64,000 nucleotides of DNA. Origin: Planococcus salinus (lineage in GTDB: Bacteria > Bacillota > Bacilli > Bacillales_A > Planococcaceae). The notes beneath the pieces were generated by a model. The model had not been told where the DNA came from, made no database searches, and saw nothing but the letters and a program-made list of their open reading frames with translations. Below are positions 53,028 through 62,022 of the stretch, piece after piece. Position 1 is the first letter of the stretch. Each line of letters opens with the position of its first letter. Both the position numbers and the translations under genes were made by a program. Location of the stretch: assembly GCF_003719725.1 (NCBI RefSeq), contig NZ_RIAX01000002.1, positions 1 through 64,000 on the forward strand, written 5' to 3'.

Positions 53028-54551
53028 TCATACTCCGTAGTCGTATAAAACGCCTGTATCGTCCTGTATGAGTTCCTGGGTGGCCACCCTGGCTGATAAA
53101 AGGACGATCGGGACACCGGCGCCCGGGTGCGTGCTGCTCCCGGTAAAATACAGATTGGAGCAATGGGTTGCTTTGCTTTGCGGGCGCAGGTGGCTGCTTT
53201 GGGACAAAATTGGCTGCAATCCGAACGCTGCACCATTGTGCGCATTGAATTTCGATTCAAAGTCCTGTGGCGTAAAACACGTCTCAGTGACGATCTCCTC
53301 TTCGATGTTTTCAAACCCTTTTATTGTCTTTAATGTTTTTAGAATGTAGTTCCGGTAATCATCAGTCGTTTGCTGGTTCCACTCATACTTTGCGGAAGCT
53401 GAATTTGAAACAGGCATCAGGATATAAAGCCCATCTTTTCCCTCAGGTGCCAGCGAAGGATCCATTTTCGATGCTATGTACACATAAAATGACGCATCTG
53501 TCAGCTTGTTTCCGGCAAAAATATCATGCAGGTTTTTCTTCAGGTTTTCGTTGAAGATAAAATTATGGACATGCTGAACTTCTTCATATTTCCTGTCCAT
53601 GCCGAGATACAGCAGAAAACAGGAACAGGAGTATTTCATGTTGTCGATTTTCTTGTCAGTGTATTTCCCTTTGGCTTCCGGGGCTTTGACCAGGTTTTTC
53701 ATAGCGTACGGGAAGTCTGCATTGCAGACGACAAAATCCGCATCGACTTCTTGGCCGTCCACGACAATGCCGGTGGCTTTATGGTTTTGGATGTTTATCT
53801 CCTGCACATTTTTACCGTAAAAAATTTCCCCTCCAAGTTCTTTGAAGAGCCTTTCCATTCCCAACGCCATTGTATACATACCGCCTTTGATGAACCAGAC
53901 ACCGTATAAAAATTGAATCATGGGAATCATGGTATAAAAAGAAGGGCTTTGTATGGGGGAAATTCCTATATACAAGGTTTGGAAACTGATTAACTGCTTT
54001 AATCGTTCGTTCTTAATATATTTGCCGATAAACTTATCAGCATTATCGAACGTCCTCAATTTCATGGCTCTTTTCAGCATGGGCAGGTTATAAAAATCTC
54101 CTTTTTTCCGGAACGGCCGTTGAAGGATGTAATGTTTGGCCATGGAAAAGCTTTTATAAATTTCATGAAGGTAGCGGAAAAACCCTGCCGTATCTTCTTC
54201 GCTGATCGATTCGATTGTCTTTGTCAATTTGACAAGGTCGGAAGAGATGTCGTAAGGGCTGTCAGGCATGTCGCTGAAATAAGCACGGTAAATCGGATCC
54301 AGCTTTTCCATCGGAATGTAATCATCCGGATCACGGCCGCACAGCTCAAAAATTTCCCGGTACAATTCCGGCATCATGACAATGGTGGGTCCCAAGTCGA
54401 ATTTGTAGCCGTCCATCTCAATCCTGTTCATCTTTCCACCAGGTGTGGATTCTTTTTCATATACTTCCACCTGGTACCCAGCATGCTGCAGCCTGATTGC
54501 GCTGGCAAGTCCTGCAACACCCGCGCCAACAACGATGACTTTCTTTTTCAT
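53028..54551 (-). CDS. crtN: 4,4'-diapophytoene desaturase CrtN
   Basis: The 507-residue FAD enzyme has the dinucleotide motif VIVVGAGVAGLASAIRL, the family stretch FDLGPTIVMMPELYREIFELCG, and the C-terminal signature LYFTGSSTHPGAGVPIVLLSARV. It matches Staphylococcus CrtN, which desaturates diapophytoene to diaponeurosporene or diapolycopene. It is membrane-associated. It is fourth in the operon, 114 bases after crtO; that gap holds a 46-base sequence repeated upstream of crtP. Confidence 0.93.
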   Translation of the reverse strand: MKKKVIVVGAGVAGLASAIRLQHAGYQVEVYEKESTPGGKMNRIEMDGYKFDLGPTIVMMPELYREIFELCGRDPDDYIPMEKLDPIYRAYFSDMPDSPYDISSDLVKLTKTIESISEEDTAGFFRYLHEIYKSFSMAKHYILQRPFRKKGDFYNLPMLKRAMKLRTFDNADKFIGKYIKNERLKQLISFQTLYIGISPIQSPSFYTMIPMIQFLYGVWFIKGGMYTMALGMERLFKELGGEIFYGKNVQEINIQNHKATGIVVDGQEVDADFVVCNADFPYAMKNLVKAPEAKGKYTDKKIDNMKYSCSCFLLYLGMDRKYEEVQHVHNFIFNENLKKNLHDIFAGNKLTDASFYVYIASKMDPSLAPEGKDGLYILMPVSNSASAKYEWNQQTTDDYRNYILKTLKTIKGFENIEEEIVTETCFTPQDFESKFNAHNGAAFGLQPILSQSSHLRPQSKATHCSNLYFTGSSTHPGAGVPIVLLSARVATQELIQDDTGVLYDYGV

Positions 54552-54596
54552 GTAATTCCCTCATTTCTGTTCACATTTCATCATTTTTCGCTTGTA

Positions 54597-54642
54597 TAAG
54601 TTGAACTGATGATTTTGCCTGCCGATATTCCGCAAAACAGCT
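54597..54642 (+). repeat. Intergenic repeat A of the carotenoid locus
   Basis: About 37 of 46 positions match the segment at 58331-58377; both share TAAGTTGAAC at one end and GCAAAACAGCT at the other, with CGATATTC between. Confidence 0.65.
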
Positions 54643-54665
54643 ACGGACCTCGCATGAGAACAATT

Positions 54666-55151
54666 TCACCCTTTACCAAGTTCGGTAATGGCCAAAATGC
54701 GGCCGCGGTTGTAGCGCTGGACTACAATAAACGGCAAGTTGGATGCCAAGGCATAAAAGACCATCAACCAACCCACCCAAAACGGATTCCAAAGGAAAAA
54801 CAGCGGCGCAGGTAATATCGAGAGCCAGTGTGTCAGTTCCGCACGCTTTGTTTCTGCCGCAAAGATTTTCAGCTCTTCTGTTTTGCTGCCATGCAATTTC
54901 TTTTTCGTATAGCCGGTATTGAACAACACAGTACCGTCTATAAGAGAGCCTTTCCATTTTTTCACCTTGAATAATCGTTGCCATAACCTTCCTGATTGTT
55001 CCCAGGAGAAAATCTGAAACCAAAAGCTGTCTTTTCGAAAATAAGCCAGCGGCAGTTTGAAACAGATGTAGGAAATGGCCAGATGAAAAAAAGACCATGC
55101 GACAATATCAAATACAACGACCCATATGACAGGCAATGAAACAATCGGCAT
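54666..55151 (-). CDS. crtO: Glycosyl-diaponeurosporenoate acyltransferase CrtO
   Basis: The 161-residue membrane protein has two or three hydrophobic segments and the conserved run ETKRAELTHWLSILP followed by FIVVQRYNRGR, both matching Staphylococcus CrtO. It would acylate the sugar of the glycosylated carotenoid. The ATG follows AAGGGGG. It is third in the operon, 66 bases after the aldehyde dehydrogenase gene. Confidence 0.9.
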   Translation of the reverse strand: MPIVSLPVIWVVVFDIVAWSFFHLAISYICFKLPLAYFRKDSFWFQIFSWEQSGRLWQRLFKVKKWKGSLIDGTVLFNTGYTKKKLHGSKTEELKIFAAETKRAELTHWLSILPAPLFFLWNPFWVGWLMVFYALASNLPFIVVQRYNRGRILAITELGKG

Positions 55152-55217
55152 GGGATCCCCCCTTAATCAATCTTCCAATCCCATTTGCATTTTGAACTCA
55201 GAGAAACGGAATTCCTT

Positions 55218-56615
55218 TTACAGCAACCATTTCCGAAATTTCTTTACTACGCTCAAACCTTTATCAGAATAAGGCGGGAATTTGTCTTGCGTATGCATGT
55301 AATGATGAGCTCTATAACCTGTCTTATCGTAACTGCAGGCCTGAAAGCCGGCATAGCCATGATAAGCGCCGTATCCGCTCCGCCCGACTCCGCCAAAAGG
55401 AACATGAGGATTTGCGGCATGATGAATCACTTGGTTGATGCTGGTGGTTGCCGATTTCATGTATTGCTGAAACCATTGGATGTGCTTTTTGTTTTTACTG
55501 AAAATATACGCCGTCAAGGCATCCCGTTGAATCAGCTGCTGCGAGAATAATGTTTTTAAGTCTTTATATGGAATGACGGGAAGTACAGGGCCAAAGACCT
55601 CTTGCTGCATGATGGAGCTTCCCGGTTTAATGTCCGTAAGCACGGTCGGTGCGATGAACAAATTTCCGGCATCCTGTTCCCCGCCATGCCATACACTGCC
55701 TTGAGTGATAAAATCGGCCACTCGCTGAAAATGGGAACGGTGAGAAATTCTGCCATAATCCCTGCTTTTCTCTGGCCGGTTCCCATAGAACTCGACAAGC
55801 ACGGAGGAAATCTCCGACAATGCCTCTTTGTAAATGGATTGATGGACAAAAAGGGTATCCGGTGCAATACAAGTCTGCCCGGCGTTTTGAAATTTGCCCC
55901 AGACGATTTCCCGGATGGCCGCTTTCGTAAAGCCCGTTTCTTCCAGAATACAGGGATTTTTTCCGCCAAGTTCCAGGATTACCGGTGTAAGCTGTTTGGC
56001 GGCTTGCTCTGCCACAACTTTGCCTGTCTCTGGGCTGCCTGTAAAAAAAATCAAGTCAAAAGGCAATGAGGTCAACTGCCCGGCAGTCTCTGCATCCCCT
56101 GTGACAACTCTCAGCTGTTCGGCCGGAAACAGTTGGTTGATGGTCTTTTCCAGCACTTCACCTGTTGCCGGTGAATGCTCTGATGGTTTGATCACGCAAC
56201 GGTTTCCAGCCGCCAGCGCACTGATGACAGGCATCAGTGCGAGCTGTAGCGGGTAATTCCAAGAGCTTATGACCAGCACGCTGCCGTATGGGCTTCTCGT
56301 TTTGTGAATCCCTTCCACGTATCCGAATTTGATATGGCGGGAGCGGACAGGTCTGGACCATTTTTCTAAATGCTTGCACACATAGTCTATTTCATTCAAC
56401 AGGACTGCAATTTCAGAAGAATAAATTTCAAATGCCGGCCTTCCCAAATCCGAATGAACAGCTTGAATAAACGCTGTTTCGTGTTCCAGAAGAACTGATT
56501 TCAGCCTCCACAGCATCTTTTTCCGCATTTTTACGGATGGAGAAGGGTTGGCGAATAGATCCTGTTGCTGCCTCTCAAGCAGGCCTTTCAAAAAAAGACG
56601 GTCATTGTCAGTCAT
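55218..56615 (-). CDS. Carotenoid aldehyde dehydrogenase (AldH1/CrtNc-like)
   Basis: The roughly 465-residue aldehyde dehydrogenase has NAD-binding PSEHSPATGE, the general base in LELGGKNP and the catalytic cysteine in NAGQTCIAPD. In Staphylococcus the equivalent AldH1 oxidises diaponeurosporenal to the acid; the operon context supports the same job. The start is taken at 56615 (GAAGGGATG upstream), overlapping the crtP end by eight bases; 56624 is the alternative. It lies second in the operon. Confidence 0.9.
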   Translation of the reverse strand: MTDNDRLFLKGLLERQQQDLFANPSPSVKMRKKMLWRLKSVLLEHETAFIQAVHSDLGRPAFEIYSSEIAVLLNEIDYVCKHLEKWSRPVRSRHIKFGYVEGIHKTRSPYGSVLVISSWNYPLQLALMPVISALAAGNRCVIKPSEHSPATGEVLEKTINQLFPAEQLRVVTGDAETAGQLTSLPFDLIFFTGSPETGKVVAEQAAKQLTPVILELGGKNPCILEETGFTKAAIREIVWGKFQNAGQTCIAPDTLFVHQSIYKEALSEISSVLVEFYGNRPEKSRDYGRISHRSHFQRVADFITQGSVWHGGEQDAGNLFIAPTVLTDIKPGSSIMQQEVFGPVLPVIPYKDLKTLFSQQLIQRDALTAYIFSKNKKHIQWFQQYMKSATTSINQVIHHAANPHVPFGGVGRSGYGAYHGYAGFQACSYDKTGYRAHHYMHTQDKFPPYSDKGLSVVKKFRKWLL

Positions 56616-58101
56616 GTTGAGCATCCCTTCGAACAATCATATCCCCTACCTGCTGGCCGCTTAATGTAACCATCGGCATTCCTCCGCCCGGGTTTACTGT
56701 TCCGCCGACAAAATACAGGTTGTCATAGTGCTCACTTTTTTTCGGGTTCTTAAATCCTTTGTTTTTCTTACGATCCGACAGGGTTCCATAAATAGCGCCA
56801 CGGTCAGAGCCATAGACGCGTTTAATATCTTCCGGCGTCCATATATCCTTTGTCACAATGTTTTCCCGTAAATTGTCCAGCCCCATCTTTTCCAACTTAA
56901 TCAATACGCGCTCGGCAAAGCGATCATAATCCTGCTGGGTAAAAGGTTTGTCTTGAATATATGGGATATGCGGCAGTACTTTTAAGTTTTCGTAACCTGC
57001 AGGTGACTGGGTGGGGTCTGTTTTGTTGACGTTGACCAGATAGATGACCGGGTCATCCGGCAGTTCATGACGATGAAATATTTTATTCATTTGCCGCTTC
57101 ATATCTTTGGCAAAGAAAAAATTGTGGTGGCCGAGTTGTGGATAGCTTTTTTTCACTCCGAGGTGCATGACCAGCCCGGAACTCGCCGGTTCAAATTTCT
57201 TCTTCATCTTTTTCACCACTGGCTTTTTTTCCTGCAGCAACTTTTCATAAACGGGGATCACTTCCATATTCGCAACATAATAATCTGCGGTCAGTTCGGT
57301 TCCATCTTCCAAAACGGCTCCGGTAATTTCCCCTCTTTCTTTGTTCAATCGAATAATCCGCTTTCCTGTATGGAATGCAACACCGACTTCTTTCGCCAGC
57401 TGTACCAAGCCATTCCGCAGGTGGTGCATTCCACCGGGAACGTACCATACCCCTTGATCATGCTGCATGTAAATCATCATATTCAAAACGGCAGGTGCAT
57501 CGTAAGGAGAAGAACCAACGTATTTGGTAAAATATGAAAGCATGTCCCGCAACTGCTGATTGCTTATGCGTTTATCAACCGCCTGGTGTACAGTTGAAAA
57601 CAAATCAAAGTTCCTCAACGCACTCAACTTGCCAGCGTGCTTAAGGATTTCTCTTGTGTTGTCAACGCCTTTGTCAAAATACACTTTCTCAGTCAGATCA
57701 TAAATCCTTTTCGAATAGTCAAGCAGTTTACGGTATTGACGCATGTCCCGTTTGCTCAGCGTTGGATTTTTCGCTTGCATTTCATTCAGATTTTCGTATA
57801 AATCAATGATATTGCCATCCGGAAAAAAGGACCGCCACTGATGGTCCAGCCTGACAGTCGAAACGTAATCCTCCATCCGCTTTCCGCTGGCAGTAAACAG
57901 TCTTTCAAAAACTTTCGGCATTGTCAGTATGGAAGGGCCCAGATCAAAACCAAAACCATCCTGCTCCAGCCGATTCAATTTTCCTCCCAAATGGTTATTT
58001 TTTTCGTATAAGGAAACGCCATACCCACGTTGTGCCAATGAAATGGCAGCCGATAAGCCGCCGAGCCCGCCTCCGATGATCAGTACGCTTTTCTTTTTCA
58101 A
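56608..58101 (-). CDS. crtP: 4,4'-diaponeurosporene oxygenase CrtP (CrtNb)
   Basis: The 497-residue FAD enzyme has the dinucleotide motif SVLIIGGGLGGLSAAISL and long runs matching Staphylococcus CrtP, such as DGFGFDLGPSILTMP, HQWRSFFPDG, FEPASSGLVMHLGV and GGTVNPGGGMPMVTLSGQQV. It oxidises the terminal methyl group of diaponeurosporene to an aldehyde. The start is TTG, with AAAGGTG about 14 bases upstream. It is the first gene of the operon crtP-aldH-crtO-crtN-crtQ; crtM for diapophytoene synthase is not in the window. Confidence 0.93.
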   Translation of the reverse strand: MKKKSVLIIGGGLGGLSAAISLAQRGYGVSLYEKNNHLGGKLNRLEQDGFGFDLGPSILTMPKVFERLFTASGKRMEDYVSTVRLDHQWRSFFPDGNIIDLYENLNEMQAKNPTLSKRDMRQYRKLLDYSKRIYDLTEKVYFDKGVDNTREILKHAGKLSALRNFDLFSTVHQAVDKRISNQQLRDMLSYFTKYVGSSPYDAPAVLNMMIYMQHDQGVWYVPGGMHHLRNGLVQLAKEVGVAFHTGKRIIRLNKERGEITGAVLEDGTELTADYYVANMEVIPVYEKLLQEKKPVVKKMKKKFEPASSGLVMHLGVKKSYPQLGHHNFFFAKDMKRQMNKIFHRHELPDDPVIYLVNVNKTDPTQSPAGYENLKVLPHIPYIQDKPFTQQDYDRFAERVLIKLEKMGLDNLRENIVTKDIWTPEDIKRVYGSDRGAIYGTLSDRKKNKGFKNPKKSEHYDNLYFVGGTVNPGGGMPMVTLSGQQVGDMIVRRDAQHD

Positions 58102-58828
58102 CAGTCATCACAACACCTTTCCGGAACTTACCCTGGGGATAGTGGAAATATCTTATTTCGTCCTATAGAATCTTTCAGATTTTTTCATTGTCTTTTCACA
58201 ATAAATAATAGCTTGACTGTGCTTTTCGTCCATACAATCTTCTCCTGATTTTTCCCTATGTTTCACTGTTCTAAACTCGCCTCAACGTCTTGCCGGCTTC
58301 TGTTTTTGAAATTGTTTCATTTGGCTGTAATAAGTTGAACATAAGATTTTTACTTGTCGATATTCTGCAAAACAGCTCCCTGAAGCCTTGTGCTCGTGTC
58401 TCTGCACCGCTGCGCTGCTTTGCTCCATATCTTTTATGAAAATACCAAAAAAACATGTAACTATTTAATTAGTTATTAATCTCTTAGCTCCGGCGCGTCC
58501 GGTGGCTAGGCGAAGCTATGAAATGAGTAGTCTTCTCGGCTCATGGCAGGAGCCAAAGAGCGCCAGAAAACTTAACGCCTCTTTTGGACAAGCTTGCGCA
58601 GGAGCATCGTCTTTGCCCTTCCAAAGCGGCAAAGACGTGTTTAAAAGCCGTTTTCTTTTGTTCAAATTATATACTATTTCTCATTAGGATATTATAAAAG
58701 TTATAAATTAATTATACATTACTTTATCAATTACGCCACCAGTCAATAATTTCTCAAAAAGCTTATTTTTCACTGTCCCGCTTTGTCTGCTTACAACTTA
58801 AAGGAGTTAATAAAATTTGCTCGAAACG
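58102..58828. other. Long non-coding stretch upstream of crtP
   Basis: No gene is supported. It holds the crt promoter region, repeat B (58331-58377), and a GC-richer block at about 58488-58660 with a 10-base hairpin (CGTCTTTGCC/GGCAAAGACG, 58608-58637). Confidence 0.5.
58331..58377 (+). repeat. Intergenic repeat B of the carotenoid locus
   Basis: Counterpart of 54597-54642, one base longer, in the same orientation. It lies about 230 bases upstream of crtP. Confidence 0.65.
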
Positions 58829-59088
58829 ATTGAAGAGGTGATGATGTTTGAGAAGCGGCAATCCGACTTTGATAGATGATGCATTTGAAAAATTTGATAA
58901 GCTTGCTGCTCGCCTATGAATCAGGTTTCATCAAAGTTATATAGAACTTCCGGTTCGGCGTCGTCGCTGCCACAGGCGCCATTTTTCTGGTCTATCTGAT
59001 TTCGTTTATCGGCGGTTTTTTCGGCTTTGAAATACCGCATCTGCACGAAGCAACACCGCTTGGCATTGCCATCAGTGTAGTCATTGAA
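58829..59088 (+). pseudogene. 5' fragment of a second Bax-inhibitor-1 gene
   Basis: The ribosome binding site, start and first 16 codons (RSGNPTLIDDAFEKF) match the intact gene at 49999. About 105 codons are then missing, and the frame resumes with LLLAYESGF, a stop, then FRFGVVAATGAIFLVYLISF and FFGFEIPHLHEATPLGIAIS. The similarity ends at codon GIAISVVI. A 14-base-arm hairpin follows directly. Not functional. Confidence 0.9.
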
Positions 59089-59101
59089 CAACATGTAAAA
59101 A

Positions 59102-59140
59102 GGAAACACAGATGGATTGGGACAAGCCATCTGTGTTTCC
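59102..59140. terminator. Hairpin after the BI-1 5' fragment
   Basis: Perfect 14-base arms GGAAACACAGATGG and CCATCTGTGTTTCC. It may serve as terminator for the symporter gene in reverse. Confidence 0.78.
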
Positions 59141-59286
59141 TTCTTTATTAGTCTTCCTGATTTGCTTCTTTTTTTATTTTTCCAATACGCTCTTATGACT
59201 CAGGAATGTCGGAAATTCAGTCAAACTGAAACCTCAGGACGTCATCGACTTGTTTCAATAAGCCGAAGAAAATTCCATAGATGTTT

Positions 59287-60951
59287 TTACTCTTTCTTCG
59301 AATCTTCCATCCAGACTTCCCCATTTCTATAAGACATTCCTTCCGGATAGCGGAGATCCATCACTTCTTCCTGTGTTTCCTGTGAAGGCGCTTTTGTTGC
59401 CAAAGAAACAATGACAATCGCCAGAATTGCAGCTGTTGCCCCGAACACGCCTGCCCCTGTATCGATAATTCCTAAAATACTCAATCCCCCATATCTGGAA
59501 GCGAAAATGTAGGTAAGCGTCACCGCCAAACCGGTTAACATGCCTGCAATGACGCCTGGTCCGTTCGCCCGTTTCCACCATACTCCTAAAATAAGCGCAG
59601 GGAAAAAGGTGCCAGATGCCAGCGCAAAAGCCCATGCGACAATTTGGGTAATGGCCCCCGGCGGATCCAATGCGACAATCCCTGCCGCAACGGTCGCAAT
59701 AATGATGGACCAACGGCCGACCAATAATCGCTTTCTTTCGGTCGCTTGCGGATTGATGGATCGGTAGTAGATATCTTGCGACAATGCTGCTGAAATTGCA
59801 ATCATCAGCCCGCCGGCTGTTGACAGGGCGGCAGCCATTGCACCTGCTGCCATTAAACCGACGACAAAGACACCAAGGTTGGCAATTTCGGGAGTTGCCA
59901 TGACCACAATATCATTGCTGATCACCAGTTCGTTCCATTGTAAAATGCCGTCGCCGCTTGTATCCGCCACTGACAGCGCGCCTGTATTGACCCATGAAGT
60001 TGTCCAGGCCGGTAAATCGGCGATTGCAGAGCCTGCCACCTGAGTCATTAAAATAAAACGGGAAAATGCAGCGTACGCCGGTGCCGACAAATAAAGCAAA
60101 CCGATGAAAAGCAAAGCCCAAGCGCCGCTCCAGCGTGCAGCTTTCATGGTCGGAACCGTATAAAAACGGACAATGACGTGAGGAAGGCCGGCAGTTCCGG
60201 CCATTAATGTAAACATCAGAGCCAGAAACTGCCACCGCGTCGCTTCAGTAAAAGGGACCACATATTCAGAAATGCCAAGCTGAGCATCCAACACTTGAAG
60301 TTCGCTGACGATTTGGCCGTAGGAAAGCCACGGCAACGGATTGTTGGTCAGTTGAAGCGACATGAAGATGACCGGTATCAGATAGGCTGTGATCAAAACG
60401 AGATATTGCGCCACTTGAGTCCATGTGATTCCTTTCATCCCTCCCAGTGCTGAGTAAAAAGCAATCAACGCAACCCCTATCAACGTCCCGACCGCTGTAT
60501 GCACTTCCAGCAAACGGCCAATAACCACACCCGAGCCTGAAAGCTGCCCGATTGAATAGGTAAAGCTGATGATGATCGTTGCTACAGCGGCTATTAAGCG
60601 TGCTGTGTTGCTTCTATAGCGATCTCCGATAAATTCAGGCACCGTATAACGGCCGGACTTTCTCAGTTGCGGAGCCAGCAAAAAGGTTAACAGCAGATAA
60701 CCGCCTGTCCACCCCATGATGTAAGCAAGGCCATCATAGCCCAAAAGCATGACCGTACCTGCCATACCGATAAAGGAAGCGGCACTCATCCAGTCGGCTC
60801 CTATCGCCATTCCGTTGAAAATTGCCGGTACGTTTCTCCCCGCCACGTAAAAGTCGGAAGTTTGCCGGGCCATATTATAAACTGCTATCCCTATATACAA
60901 GCCAAAAGACGCCAAAATCAGGCCGAGCGATACGATAAATTGTGAATCCAC
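59287..60951 (-). CDS. Sodium/solute symporter, VC_2705-type large subunit
   Basis: The 554-residue transporter of the SSS family has about thirteen transmembrane helices. The segment FYVAGRNVPAIFNGMAIGADWMSAASFIGMAG is typical of acetate/pyruvate-type symporters (ActP-like). Between two helices lies an EF-hand-like loop, DTSGDGILQWNE, seen in the VC_2705 branch that pairs with a DUF4212 small subunit; such a gene lies 86 bases upstream. The start is GTG. Likely substrate is a short carboxylate, by analogy only. Confidence 0.9.
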   Translation of the reverse strand: MDSQFIVSLGLILASFGLYIGIAVYNMARQTSDFYVAGRNVPAIFNGMAIGADWMSAASFIGMAGTVMLLGYDGLAYIMGWTGGYLLLTFLLAPQLRKSGRYTVPEFIGDRYRSNTARLIAAVATIIISFTYSIGQLSGSGVVIGRLLEVHTAVGTLIGVALIAFYSALGGMKGITWTQVAQYLVLITAYLIPVIFMSLQLTNNPLPWLSYGQIVSELQVLDAQLGISEYVVPFTEATRWQFLALMFTLMAGTAGLPHVIVRFYTVPTMKAARWSGAWALLFIGLLYLSAPAYAAFSRFILMTQVAGSAIADLPAWTTSWVNTGALSVADTSGDGILQWNELVISNDIVVMATPEIANLGVFVVGLMAAGAMAAALSTAGGLMIAISAALSQDIYYRSINPQATERKRLLVGRWSIIIATVAAGIVALDPPGAITQIVAWAFALASGTFFPALILGVWWKRANGPGVIAGMLTGLAVTLTYIFASRYGGLSILGIIDTGAGVFGATAAILAIVIVSLATKAPSQETQEEVMDLRYPEGMSYRNGEVWMEDSKKE

Positions 60952-61037
60952 TATTTCTCCCCCTTTTCAAAAACACATAAATTTTTTCAAGACTCGCACA
61001 CTTTTTTAAGTTGCTTGAATGTTTATGTAACCGGGTG

Positions 61038-61322
61038 TTATCCTCTTTTGTTTTCCTGGTTAATGCCGAACTTTTTGTCGATTCGATCATTCACAATGGC
61101 ATTGATGAACAACAGAATAATGAAGGTCAGAACCGCTCCTTGAGCACCCATGAAGTAGTGGAAAGGAAATCCATTGACGCTGAAGCCTGATAATGCCTCT
61201 GCGAAAAATACGACAACAAAAGAGGCGGTAAATCCAATTGCCAAATAAATAACAATCAAGGTAGTCCGAAGGCGAAAATAGGCATCTGCTTCTTTTTTAT
61301 CAATCTTCCTCAAAATCTTCAC
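61038..61322 (-). CDS. DUF4212 small subunit of the symporter
   Basis: The 94-residue protein has two transmembrane helices (about 20-42 and 58-80) and the family ending INAIVNDRIDKKFGI. DUF4212 proteins accompany SSS symporters of the VC_2705 type and are taken to be accessory subunits. The start is GTG with only a weak ribosome binding site. It is second in the three-gene operon. Confidence 0.85.
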   Translation of the reverse strand: MKILRKIDKKEADAYFRLRTTLIVIYLAIGFTASFVVVFFAEALSGFSVNGFPFHYFMGAQGAVLTFIILLFINAIVNDRIDKKFGINQENKRG

Positions 61323-61375
61323 CCCATTATATTTGATAGGTTTTTAAGTAAGAACCGCTTCAATTACTCTTTTGT

Positions 61376-61561
61376 TCATCCCCTCAAACTGAATATGAAA
61401 CGTACGGTGTCTGTAAAAGGGAGAGGAACCATAATGATCTTCACTAACATGAAGGCGAAAATAGATACAAAAGGGACCAGTAAGAAGACAGCCTTTTTCT
61501 TTTTCACCCCCATTATTACCGATATAACCGTGACTATTCCCAGTGCTATGACCCAAATCAT
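61376..61561 (-). CDS. Small two-helix membrane protein
   Basis: The 61-residue protein starts at ATG 61561 after AAAAGGAGG. It has two hydrophobic helices separated by MGVKKKKAV. I do not recognise the family. It leads the symporter operon, ending 53 bases before the DUF4212 gene, so it may be a further accessory subunit. Confidence 0.72.
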   Translation of the reverse strand: MIWVIALGIVTVISVIMGVKKKKAVFLLVPFVSIFAFMLVKIIMVPLPFTDTVRFIFSLRG

Positions 61562-61715
61562 TTGAATCCCTCCTTTTCGCAAGCGCTTTCATTTTATTTT
61601 TAAAATTGAATCTTTTTTAACTTATCCGTCCCACTTCCTCTCCTTTGGCGTTTTTTGGCTAAGGTGTGAATTCAATTATTCTAAAAATTTACAATGTTGT
61701 CAACTATCAAATAAC

Positions 61716-61832
61716 AGTTCTTTATTGGATGTCGTCGGTGTGTTCGTCGTTATTATTGCGGCGCGGAGTCTCGCATAGGATTTTGACTTTGTTGAAAATG
61801 CTACGGCTGTTGCCGGAGTTGCGGAGCGGGTA
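61716..61832 (+). pseudogene. 3' fragment of the second Bax-inhibitor-1 gene
   Basis: Codons for VFVVIIAARSLA, a stop, and DFDFVENA match VVIVIIAALNLVLDFDFIENA of the intact gene. About 28 codons are then missing and the end (CTACGGCTGTTGCC to TAA) matches the last eleven codons of the intact gene. It resumes close to where the 5' fragment stops, 2.6 kb away. Confidence 0.85.
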
Positions 61833-61844
61833 AGAAAAAACATA

Positions 61845-61889
61845 CGAAAACCGCAATCGGGAAACTCGGCTTTCCGATTGCGGTTTTCG
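61845..61889. terminator. Terminator after the BI-1 3' fragment
   Basis: Perfect 16-base arms CGAAAACCGCAATCGG and CCGATTGCGGTTTTCG around a 13-base loop. Confidence 0.82.
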
Positions 61890-62022
61890 ATTATGCAACT
61901 GCCATTAATCCATTTCATATAGCAGGAGCGAGATTTTACTGTCATCAAAACAATATCCAAATCAGCGTTTACAACAGGTGGCCAAATCGATTATTTCCAG
62001 TAATCATTTGCCCCTGCGACAT

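Noticed and set aside
51837-58101. Hidden crtM gene inside the carotenoid locus
   Set aside because: No frame shows the DxxxD motifs of squalene/phytoene synthases.
58502-58687. 61-residue frame upstream of crtP
   Set aside because: No ribosome binding site; it coincides with a hairpin-rich block that is better explained as a repeat or RNA.
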